This document shows positions 6,066 to 12,379 of a stretch of DNA of 45,634 bases, one piece after another. Positions within the stretch are counted from its first letter, which is position 1. Each line of letters starts with the position of its first letter. The translations under genes and the position numbers were made by a program. The stretch is from positions 1 through 45,634 of IMG/VR virus record IMGVR_UViG_3300015245_000047; one strand, written 5' to 3'. Below the pieces are notes generated by a model. It saw only the letters and a list, made by a program, of their open reading frames with translations. It was not told the DNA's origin and did not search any database. The DNA comes from a virus.

Positions 6066-8039
6066 TTAATGTGTATAAGCCCAGTTAGTCGCGATAGTAT
6101 AGTCTTTAATGTCATCATTGTAAAAGCTTCCTGCCAATGGGCATTTGAGTTTCAACTCTTCACCTACCATTCTAAGTGACTTGGCTTGTGTTTTTGCAAT
6201 CATCAAAGCCACATCCATATTGTTCTTACACTCGGTTTGCCATTCATCATGAACGAAATTAACAAACTTCCAGTCATCTCCAATAATATCTGGAAACTTA
6301 TTAAACTGATTGTGCCACAGTAAAGTGGCCTTCTTCATTATCACAGCCTCTCCATTCTGTAGATACCCAGACATACAGAGATGTCTCCGTTCAGAGACTG
6401 TCTCGCCGGGAATACGAACGGTGCGTCCGTCAAGGCCCACGAACCATCCCCTCTTAGCGTCAGAGGGAATTGTACTTTCTTTAAGATCGGTGAAGCCTTG
6501 GTATCTATCCATGAGGCGTGCAAGTGCGCTCCTAGCCTCGTCCTCGGAACATCCCAGGATTTCACCCAGTTTGCCAAGTCCTGCTCCCAGAAGTAGAGCG
6601 TAGATAAAACGCTTTGCCGCTTGTCGACTCTTGCAGACAGGACCAAGAATTCGTGCGTTGAGTGAATGTGGGTCACTTTTGTCTTCCTTCTTCCCGTCTA
6701 CCAGAGCTTTGGTGAACTCATGATCATCAATGTAGTGAGCAAAGATACGTAACTGAATGCCTTCTGCATCTACTCCAACAAGGAGACGGTTCTTTGGAGC
6801 ACACCATAAAGAACGCATCTCCTTGCCGAGTAGTTTCTTCTTGCCGAAGGTATCTAACTCATTGGGGATGTTGGCTGTGTTTGGCCGTTGGTGAGCCATA
6901 CGGTGAGTCCACGCACCAATTCCGAGAAACTTACCGTGGATACGATCCTGGTCAACCAAACTCAGCCATTCAGTGAGGGTGCGCCTCCTGCTTTCAAAGA
7001 GGATACGCTGTGCCAGGGTTCTGGCGGGGGCGGGGGCATCTTTAGGCAATGTATTTAAATTATTCTCGTTGACCTTCCAGCCAACCTTCCTCATCCTTAA
7101 TAAACCATCATAGCATGCCGCACGGTCTATGTCAAACGAGCTATCTCGGTTTCTACTCCAGTCTAGCCTCGCAAGCTCTCGCTCTGCATCTAGGTGGGTC
7201 TTCGTTTTGTCTATAGGCTTCCACTGAGCTTCGTTTAAGACTTCGATAATCTGCTTATGGCTGGAAAGATTAAACTCTACTTGCTTCGTGAGTTTATATA
7301 CTTTGTCAGCCTCGTATAGATGGATGTTTTCATGTAAGGACCTAGGTACACTCGTCCGGGATATAGTTCCGTGTTTAGTAAGCTTTGGAGTGAACTCTCG
7401 GATGGTGACAGTTTTCGGTGGGAATTCTTTAAGTATTGCTTCATCTAATATCGCTAGCTCTTCGGCTACTTTCTCTAAGAGATTAGAAGCTTTAGCAGTA
7501 TTAAAAGCAAAGCCATTATCGTGCAGGCTATTAACCACGAGCTGGAATTGATGTTCCAGTTTAATAGCTTCAAGATGAGTTGGGTTAGTAATAAAGCTAT
7601 AGTGCCTGCGATATACCCGCTCACAAATATCAACATCTCTGACACAGTAGTCCTCCATCTCTTGTGAGTATTGTTTGAAGTCGTTGAACTTAATCTTAGG
7701 TTCTCCGAACTCCAAACCATACTGCTCTATCGAATGACCTCCAGTACGCGAGTAGTCCACAAGTCTTGAAACGATAAGGGTATCGATGGAACAGTCAGCG
7801 ACAGTAGGAAGATCAAGACCAATAAGACGGTTGAGTATAGGATAATCATATTCAAGCCAGTTGTGACCGATCCAGAGCGTGACGTTCTTGGATAGTTTAA
7901 GAAATCGGTCAGTATCCGCTTCGTTCTCCGTTGGGCGGAAGACATGCATCTCTCCTGTGTCTAAGTCCTTGCAGACTATACACCAGATCTTAGATGGCTT
8001 AACCAAGCTATTGGTCTCAATATCAATTACTAATCTCAA
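6066..8039 (-). CDS. Family A DNA polymerase with 3'-5' exonuclease (T7 gp5-like), 657 aa
   Basis: This is the replicative polymerase. The N-terminal proofreading domain has VIDIETNSL (Asp6, Glu8), GHNWLEYDYPIL (about residue 58) and YCVRDVDICERVY (about 130). The polymerase domain has motif A LVGVDAEGIQLR (about 421), motif B AAKRFIYALLLGAGLGKLGE (about 475), and motif C NFVHDEWQTE with the HDE triad (about 597). Length is slightly below T7 gp5 (704). Unusual residues: motif A has Gln where many family A enzymes carry the steric-gate Glu. In motif B the Tyr equivalent to E. coli Tyr766 is Leu, while the 762 equivalent is Tyr. The ATG overlaps the upstream stop (8036-8039). Confidence 0.97.
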   Translation of the reverse strand: MRLVIDIETNSLVKPSKIWCIVCKDLDTGEMHVFRPTENEADTDRFLKLSKNVTLWIGHNWLEYDYPILNRLIGLDLPTVADCSIDTLIVSRLVDYSRTGGHSIEQYGLEFGEPKIKFNDFKQYSQEMEDYCVRDVDICERVYRRHYSFITNPTHLEAIKLEHQFQLVVNSLHDNGFAFNTAKASNLLEKVAEELAILDEAILKEFPPKTVTIREFTPKLTKHGTISRTSVPRSLHENIHLYEADKVYKLTKQVEFNLSSHKQIIEVLNEAQWKPIDKTKTHLDAERELARLDWSRNRDSSFDIDRAACYDGLLRMRKVGWKVNENNLNTLPKDAPAPARTLAQRILFESRRRTLTEWLSLVDQDRIHGKFLGIGAWTHRMAHQRPNTANIPNELDTFGKKKLLGKEMRSLWCAPKNRLLVGVDAEGIQLRIFAHYIDDHEFTKALVDGKKEDKSDPHSLNARILGPVCKSRQAAKRFIYALLLGAGLGKLGEILGCSEDEARSALARLMDRYQGFTDLKESTIPSDAKRGWFVGLDGRTVRIPGETVSERRHLCMSGYLQNGEAVIMKKATLLWHNQFNKFPDIIGDDWKFVNFVHDEWQTECKNNMDVALMIAKTQAKSLRMVGEELKLKCPLAGSFYNDDIKDYTIATNWAYTH

Positions 8040-8257
8040 TTAACTGGCTCATTAAGCTCATGATATTTACTATCCTGTCCTAGAACAAAGACAACATCTG
8101 TCTTCTCTTTCACAGGTAAACCTACCTCTTCAAAGAAGATTGTATACAACTGGGTATCAATATTAAAATCTTTGTCTAGGTATCTAAAGATTGTATTAGG
8201 AGCAGGGAAGGTATTCCCCCATCCACGCTCTAGGTTAAACTTATATATTCTATTCAT
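8036..8257 (-). CDS. Small hypothetical protein, 73 aa
   Basis: Overlaps both neighbours by four bases (ATGA junctions), just upstream of the polymerase. The protein is mixed alpha/beta and rich in Phe and Tyr (KFNLERGWGNTFPAPNTIFRYL; VVFVLGQDSKYHELNEPVN). No known domain. Its coupling to polymerase translation suggests co-expression with replication proteins. Confidence 0.72.
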   Translation of the reverse strand: MNRIYKFNLERGWGNTFPAPNTIFRYLDKDFNIDTQLYTIFFEEVGLPVKEKTDVVFVLGQDSKYHELNEPVN

Positions 8258-8568
8258 GCTATCCTACCAAAGTTCTCATCTAAAATATGCACTTGCTCAG
8301 AACCATCGTACTCTTCGATGTAATACCTTGTTCCTTTTGGAACCCAAGCAATACTTACACCGTCATACTCTAAACCACCGGTATAAGCAGTTGGATACTT
8401 CTTCTTTGCTAAAGAAATTAACTCTTCCTTAGTGACAACCTTGTCTATTGCTTCTGCAATATCTTTGTCTGTAGGGTCTACTTCATCAGACCAAGTAGAC
8501 CAGCCAGCTCCATATCCTGGAGAATAGACAACGGCAACTTTACCATCTCTTTCTAACTTATCCTGCAT
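8254..8568 (-). CDS. Hypothetical protein, 104 aa
   Basis: An acidic alpha/beta protein beginning MQDKLERDGKVAVVYSPGYG, with GAGWSTW and a helical ALDK/EELISLAKKKYP-like middle. The C-terminal half has several short strands (YYIEEYDGSEQVHIL). This resembles small globular phage proteins of unknown role that recur beside replication genes, though I cannot name a family. The start overlaps the end of the gene at 8558-8722, and the stop overlaps the next start. Confidence 0.75.
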   Translation of the reverse strand: MQDKLERDGKVAVVYSPGYGAGWSTWSDEVDPTDKDIAEAIDKVVTKEELISLAKKKYPTAYTGGLEYDGVSIAWVPKGTRYYIEEYDGSEQVHILDENFGRIA

Positions 8569-8722
8569 CTTTCACAAACTCTACTTCTTCTAATTTACTA
8601 GTGTTTAAATTAATGCTGTAGATGCTGTCTTCAGTAGCAATCCACAAAGTACTATCGTTGATCTTATACATGAGCATAGGCTTCACATGCTTAGTACGAT
8701 CAATAGTTTCTTTCCATTTCAT
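8558..8722 (-). CDS. Small hypothetical protein, 54 aa
   Basis: A short frame starting MKWKETIDRTKHVKPMLMYK and continuing with strand-like repeats (INDSTLWIATEDSIYSINLN). AAAGG lies eight bases before the ATG, and the last codons overlap the next ATG. The protein looks beta-rich and soluble. No family was recognised. Coupling on the 3' side and good packing into the gap support it. Confidence 0.6.
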   Translation of the reverse strand: MKWKETIDRTKHVKPMLMYKINDSTLWIATEDSIYSINLNTSKLEEVEFVKDAG

Positions 8723-8745
8723 AAGAAATACCTTTGGTTTAAAAC

Positions 8746-8760
8746 CCGGCCGCTGGCCGG
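8746..8760 (-). terminator. GC-rich hairpin, possible weak terminator or attenuator
   Basis: On the minus strand CCGGCC-AGC-GGCCGG forms a perfect 6-bp GC stem followed by GTTTT. It lies between the genes at 8803-9000 and 8558-8722. The T-run is short, so it may attenuate rather than stop transcription toward the polymerase gene. Confidence 0.5.
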
Positions 8761-8802
8761 AAGAGAGAACAAGAACTTAGGCTATTAGCTTGACCAAGAG
8801 GT

Positions 8803-9000
8803 CTACGCTGCTTCTTCTAATAGCACTACTTCTTGCTTCTTGTCAAGAATATCTTTTAACATTTCTTTCTTAAGCTTCTTATGTTTATCTATTGCTATAT
8901 CAAACCTAGGGTTCTCTTTCGCTCGCATAAACTTGACCCCTCTATCCAGTTTAGACATGAGCGCCATCTCTTCCCTAGAGACAGGAATAACAGTAACCAT
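8803..9000 (-). CDS. Small basic hypothetical protein, 65 aa
   Basis: A strong ribosome-binding site (GAGGAGAA) precedes the ATG. The protein is helical and charged, with RAKENPRFDIAIDKHKKLKKEMLKD-like content in its second half and an acidic end (LLEEAA). No domain recognised. It is the first gene downstream of the AT-rich palindrome region and of the promoter at 9292-9319, with a leader of about 280 nt. Confidence 0.75.
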   Translation of the reverse strand: MVTVIPVSREEMALMSKLDRGVKFMRAKENPRFDIAIDKHKKLKKEMLKDILDKKQEVVLLEEAA

Positions 9001-9233
9001 TAGAATTCTCCTCTATAGAGATCTTTTATTATTAACTTATGTAAGAAAGATATATAAACAATAACTAATATATTATATACAGAAGAGGTGGGTAAGAAGT
9101 ATGTAATCCTATATATATTATATAAAGATATTAGAAGAGGTAAAGAATACTTATATAAATACTATAGTATTCTATCGTATACTATAGTATCTATTACGTA
9201 AGAAGATACTTACGTATATATACGTATGTATTA
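9001..9233. repeat. AT-rich intergenic island with three ACTATAGTAT palindromes
   Basis: About 230 bp without a gene and very AT-rich. The 10-mer ACTATAGTAT, containing the 8-bp palindrome ACTATAGT, occurs at 9161, 9181 and 9233, with further TACGTA and TATATA repeats between. Such a cluster suits a replication origin (upstream of the polymerase gene), regulator operators, or phage-RNA-polymerase-type promoters whose core also contains CTATAG. No phage RNA polymerase gene is visible in the window. Confidence 0.55.
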
Positions 9234-9569
9234 CTATAGTATCTCTATCCTTACGTTCTCTCTACTATATAACATACTAGATACATACATATTTATACTA
9301 GAACTACCCGGTATGTCAAGCATTAATAATACATTCCCACCCTTAGTTTTATTAATAATCATCACTTTAATCAATTCAGGACTATTAATCAAATGTTTCT
9401 TCGTACAAAGGAATATATCCCCTGGCTTCATCTTAGACAGCCAGTCATCCTCTCCCGGAGGTAAAGACCCCGCAGCTTTAGCTTTTATCACCTCTTCGAG
9501 ATTAATAATCTCCGCCTCTTCGTGGTACTCTTTCATTAGTTTTCCAATCCAATCTCGCTGTTTGCCCAC
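9234..9569 (-). CDS. Hypothetical protein, 111 aa
   Basis: Starts at GTG 9569 with AAGGAG upstream, overlapping the preceding gene by 34 nt. The N-terminal half is helical (RDWIGKLMKEYHEEAEIINLEE); the C-terminal half is strand-rich (GDIFLCTKK, VMIINKTKGGNVLLML), resembling a small regulatory or DNA-binding fold. No named family. Its 3' part contains a near-consensus promoter (9292-9319), so the downstream genes can be transcribed separately. Confidence 0.72.
   Translation of the reverse strand: MGKQRDWIGKLMKEYHEEAEIINLEEVIKAKAAGSLPPGEDDWLSKMKPGDIFLCTKKHLINSPELIKVMIINKTKGGNVLLMLDIPGSSSINMYVSSMLYSRENVRIEIL
9292..9319 (-). promoter_or_regulatory. Sigma-70-type promoter (TTGACA-16-TATAAA)
   Basis: On the minus strand the -35 TTGACA (9314-9319) and -10 TATAAA (9292-9297) are separated by 16 bp. 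The -35 continues as TTGACATAC, as in three other minus-arm promoters. It lies inside the preceding gene and would drive the 8803-9000 gene and the polymerase cluster. Confidence 0.75.
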
Positions 9570-9979
9570 GGCTTATTCTCCTTAGCAAACTGCTTCCAAT
9601 TACATCTACTTCCCTCTTCTACATACCAAGTAACTACAGTTTCAAAATATTCTGCATAAGGTCTTTCCTCAATCAACTGCTCTGCTACTTTCTCTTCTAA
9701 ACCATATCCCATCGGAAAGGGTTTATAATCCCACTTCCAAGGTTTACAGTCTCCTGTTTTCAAATCTTCAAAGTAATTATCCAACAGTTCTCTGGTCTTC
9801 CGACGGTCTGTTCTTTCCGCTAATTCCAGAAGAACAAGAAAGAATATGAGATACGCAGGAGGCCACATTTCAAACCTTCTCTTCCAATCGTATTCAGGAT
9901 TCGCAGTCTTCCAACGAGGGATAATTTCATTCAGGACTATGATTGCTGCTAACTGCGGGAAAGTTCTCTGCTTTTTCAT
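9536..9979 (-). CDS. Hypothetical protein, 147 aa
   Basis: Helical protein rich in Trp and charged residues (EYDWKRRFEMWPPAYLIFFLVLLELAERTDRRK). The AYLIFFLVLLELA stretch is probably a buried helix rather than a true membrane span. GGATATAGGAT precedes the ATG. No recognisable family. A 115-bp gap (9980-10094) separates it from the upstream HTH gene; I see no gene or clear terminator there. Confidence 0.72.
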   Translation of the reverse strand: MKKQRTFPQLAAIIVLNEIIPRWKTANPEYDWKRRFEMWPPAYLIFFLVLLELAERTDRRKTRELLDNYFEDLKTGDCKPWKWDYKPFPMGYGLEEKVAEQLIEERPYAEYFETVVTWYVEEGSRCNWKQFAKENKPWANSEIGLEN

Positions 9980-10094
9980 ATCCTATATCCCTTCTACGAT
10001 GCCCGTAGGAGCCTCTAGGAAGCTCACTGATGCGTTATTTTAGGGTGCCCGCTACAGGGGTACCTGCCCAGAAAAATAATCGCTGTACGAGGCT

Positions 10095-10355
10095 CTATTT
10101 GCCTTTCCACAGAGGAAGGCCATGTTCATTAGTTTTCACTATAAACTTAGTTAAATCTAAGTCTGCGTAGAAAGCAAGCAGGATTACTCTAGCAGGACCG
10201 TGGAGTATCCCTCGCTCCAACTTACTTAAGTGAGAAGGGTGAATACCAAATTCTTTCGCTGCTTCAGTTAAAGACTTGCCTTGCAGTTCTCTGAAGGACT
10301 TAAGAGCCTCTGCAAAAGACTCGTGATCGAAGGTGTAAGTAGCTCTAATAGTCAT
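10095..10355 (-). CDS. XRE/Cro-C1-type helix-turn-helix DNA-binding protein, 86 aa
   Basis: The HTH is clear at about residues 14-60: ALKSFRELQGKSLTEAAKEFGIHPSHLSKLERG, with the family's Leu-Thr-x-x-Ala-Ala turn, SHLSKLERG recognition helix and following helix. It probably represses or activates phage or host promoters. The protein is single-domain, as is usual for small Cro-like regulators. The ATG overlaps the upstream stop (ATGA) with GAGGGAA before it. Its targets are unknown. The TTGACATAC promoters and the palindromes at 9.16-9.24 kb are candidates only. Confidence 0.9.
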   Translation of the reverse strand: MTIRATYTFDHESFAEALKSFRELQGKSLTEAAKEFGIHPSHLSKLERGILHGPARVILLAFYADLDLTKFIVKTNEHGLPLWKGK

Positions 10356-10627
10356 AGCTTAGTTCCCTCTTCAGAGAGAGGAGGCAGAGTCTTATTCTGC
10401 TGTGGATTAGGAGCTTCAAGAGGTCTCACATTCCCTTGAAACATGAAATAGTCAGGATTGAAATCACACTTCTGACCACAGCCATCCCTACAAACATATC
10501 CCTGAGTACCGTCAGCAGCATTGGAATACCACTGGAATCCTCTGGGATGCCGACATTGAAGTTTGTAGGCAAACTTATTCACACCGTTATACAACAAACC
10601 CCACCTAGCGTTGTATTTGTGTTGCAT
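10352..10627 (-). CDS. Cys-containing hypothetical protein, 91 aa
   Basis: I start at the ATG with CAGGAAATAG upstream. The centre carries a possible zinc site: QCRHPRG, then YVCRDGCGQKCDF (Cys about 25, 46, 50, 54). The end is polar and Pro-rich. Small Cys-rich proteins of this kind often bind zinc and nucleic acid or host proteins; no named family fits. It couples directly to the HTH gene through ATGA. Confidence 0.72.
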   Translation of the reverse strand: MQHKYNARWGLLYNGVNKFAYKLQCRHPRGFQWYSNAADGTQGYVCRDGCGQKCDFNPDYFMFQGNVRPLEAPNPQQNKTLPPLSEEGTKL

Positions 10628-10629
10628 GT

Positions 10630-10851
10630 CTATTTCCTGAATGCTGCCCGCTGCCACAGGATGCAGCGCTCCATGGTAGTGTCGACGGTGTTCATTCCAT
10701 GCTTGAAGGCGAGCTTTGCCTTCTGCATCTTGTCTTCAGGAGCGGCAGAGACCTGCTGCTTCTTGCGTTCATTGGAGAGAAAAGTCGTCCAGTCAGGACG
10801 ATCCAGAACGCGCATGGCGTTCCATTCTTTTCTCAACTTGATCTTGTCCAT
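10630..10851 (-). CDS. Small basic hypothetical protein, 73 aa
   Basis: AAGGAGGGGAG at good distance selects ATG 10851; an ATG ten codons upstream also has GAGGGG, so the protein may be 83 residues. It is helical and basic (DKIKLRKEWNAMRVLDRPDW; SNERKKQQVSAAPEDKMQKAKLAFKH). No family recognised. It lies in a dense run of five small genes between uracil-DNA glycosylase and the HTH regulator. Confidence 0.68.
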   Translation of the reverse strand: MDKIKLRKEWNAMRVLDRPDWTTFLSNERKKQQVSAAPEDKMQKAKLAFKHGMNTVDTTMERCILWQRAAFRK

Positions 10852-10864
10852 ACGCTCCCCTCCT

Positions 10865-11026
10865 TCATGAAAGATCGCCATCCCAGTTCCCCTCGTGAAA
10901 TATCTGTTGGCGCTTGCGCTCTGCGCTCTCGTTATCGCGCGCATGGTAGATGATCGCGCGAATACGCCTACGTTCCGAACGCCGGAACTTCGCTGCGTGC
11001 TTGCGCAGCTTCCTGTTTGAGAGCAT
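10865..11026 (-). CDS. Arg-rich micro-protein, 53 aa
   Basis: CGGAGGATCGAAG before ATG 11026 is one of the best ribosome-binding sites in the arm. The protein is strongly basic at its N-terminus (LSNRKLRKHAAKFRRSERRR), consistent with RNA or DNA binding, and ends acidic. It overlaps the previous gene by 59 nt in another frame, so both reading frames appear used there. Family unknown. Confidence 0.65.
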   Translation of the reverse strand: MLSNRKLRKHAAKFRRSERRRIRAIIYHARDNESAERKRQQIFHEGNWDGDLS

Positions 11027-11234
11027 CTTCGATCCTCCGATAGTGCTTGATGACACGCAGGTGAAGCTTACGCACGTGTTTCTCAAATTTCATGGTTTGA
11101 GAAATCGTGTGATTATTTCGCTTAGCTGCAGGCAACTGTTGACGTTTAGTCACGCCAAAGACACCGTTCTTTCCTTCCTTACGTGCAGCCCAATGGGCCT
11201 TACGTCTTGCCTGCTTCGCTACTGGGAATGTCAT
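10968..11234 (-). CDS. Basic hypothetical protein, 88 aa
   Basis: ATG 11234 has GAGGAGAACGGG upstream. The protein is basic throughout (VAKQARRKAHWAARKEGKNG; KFEKHVRKLHLRVIKHYRRI) and predicted helical, so nucleic-acid binding is likely. It ends SEVPAFGT, one of the Phe-Gly C-termini shared by minus-arm proteins. It overlaps both neighbours (35 nt upstream, 59 nt downstream). No family recognised. Confidence 0.68.
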   Translation of the reverse strand: MTFPVAKQARRKAHWAARKEGKNGVFGVTKRQQLPAAKRNNHTISQTMKFEKHVRKLHLRVIKHYRRIEDALKQEAAQARSEVPAFGT

Positions 11235-11451
11235 TCCCGTTCTCCTCAATAAGATAAGACCCAGTGCTACCGAACTCAGTTCCCCAGAACAGATCAGGGT
11301 CGTACTCTACTCCGGTGGCACGTTCGAACTGCCAGCCCATCCCTGCAGTGATGAGCTTGTCATCCACCTCAGTGACCCGCATACGCATTGGTTTCTCAAG
11401 AAACCATCGTGTGACGATGTCGCCTACCTTAACATGAGAGAAGTCAGCCAT
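11200..11451 (-). CDS. Small beta-rich protein, 83 aa
   Basis: The ATG overlaps the stop of uracil-DNA glycosylase as TGATG, and GGAGG sits six bases upstream. The opening FSHVKVGDIVTRWF, then MRMRVTEVDDKLITAG, reads like a small SH3-like or KOW-type barrel, similar in style to the YodC-like protein at 4442. I cannot assign a family. Coupling to ung implies co-expression with repair and replication genes. Confidence 0.75.
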   Translation of the reverse strand: MADFSHVKVGDIVTRWFLEKPMRMRVTEVDDKLITAGMGWQFERATGVEYDPDLFWGTEFGSTGSYLIEENGNDIPSSEAGKT

Positions 11452-12125
11452 CACATCCTCCAGTCAATAGGCTCCTTGCCTAACTCGTGAAGCTTAGTGT
11501 TCACCGTAGTGAACATGCGAGAACCTAAGAAAGAGTTCTTCGGCATTCTGCCATGCATATAAGCTAACGGAGATGGATGGGAAGTATAAACTACCTTGCT
11601 CGTAGTATCGTCGATATACCTGTCATAAGCAGCTGCTTTAGAACCCATGAGTACGTACACCACTCCTTGAGGATTAAGCTTCTCAAAGATCTCCTTAGTC
11701 AGATAAGTCCACTCACCCCAGTCATGACTAAGAGACTTACCAGTAGTGCAAGTAGGAATAGTATTCCACAACAAGACACCACGATCAGCCCAAGCCAGTA
11801 GATTACCGGATGTAGGGGCGGGATACCCGAGGTCATCACCATACTCCTTGAATATGTTTAAGAGTGTAGGCGGACACTGAGCAATGGGAATGGTTTCAGG
11901 TACACTATACGCGTACCCGGTGGCAAAGGCTTTGTTGGGATAGGGATCTTGTCCAAGCAGCACAACTTTGGTGGAGGCTCTCGGTGTGCGAGCGAGAGCA
12001 GAAAACCAAGCTTTACGATCAGGATTAACAGAAACACCCTTTGCCAGTAAGTCATTGATCCTCTCCCTCACCACTTGGAATTCACCTGACTTCCAGAAAT
12101 TTAATTCAGCCCACGGATAATGCAT
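11451..12125 (-). CDS. ung: Uracil-DNA glycosylase, family 1, 224 aa
   Basis: It removes uracil from DNA by hydrolysing the N-glycosidic bond, the first step of base-excision repair. All family 1 signatures are present: VVLLGQDPYP (about residues 54-63, with the catalytic Asp at 60), CPPTLLNIFKE, RGVLLWNTIPT with the uracil-recognising Asn, and TSHPSPLAYMHG (His-Pro-Ser-Pro loop). The length matches bacterial Ung. It lies between the primase-helicase and small genes, so it is probably an early gene protecting phage DNA from deamination or clearing uracil during replication. Start and stop both overlap neighbours. Confident call. Confidence 0.97.
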   Translation of the reverse strand: MHYPWAELNFWKSGEFQVVRERINDLLAKGVSVNPDRKAWFSALARTPRASTKVVLLGQDPYPNKAFATGYAYSVPETIPIAQCPPTLLNIFKEYGDDLGYPAPTSGNLLAWADRGVLLWNTIPTCTTGKSLSHDWGEWTYLTKEIFEKLNPQGVVYVLMGSKAAAYDRYIDDTTSKVVYTSHPSPLAYMHGRMPKNSFLGSRMFTTVNTKLHELGKEPIDWRM

Positions 12126-12379
12126 TAACGACTCCTTTTCTCCGAATTCTTATATAAAAGATACGTGCTCCTTCCAGGACCTTCAGTCCCTACGACGTAA
12201 TGATCACCATAATCCGATCGAGATAATACTCCATGGATCTTGATGCGTTCACCATCTCTCCACAAACCAATGCTGTCCTCCCAAACATCTCCTTCCAATT
12301 GATTAATCTGACCTAACGAATTGTAACTCAACTTCCAATTACGCAGCTCTGCTCTGAATAGCACTGATTTGATTGTCAT
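12125..12379 (-). CDS. Small hypothetical protein, 84 aa
   Basis: The start overlaps the 3' end of the helicase gene by 41 nt, with GGGGAAGC upstream; the stop overlaps the ung start. The protein is strand-rich (KSVLFRAELRNWKLSYN; GERIKIHGVLSRSDYGDHYVVG), perhaps a small OB- or barrel-like fold. No family recognised. Its place between helicase and ung suggests a replication accessory, by context only. Confidence 0.72.
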   Translation of the reverse strand: MTIKSVLFRAELRNWKLSYNSLGQINQLEGDVWEDSIGLWRDGERIKIHGVLSRSDYGDHYVVGTEGPGRSTYLLYKNSEKRSR

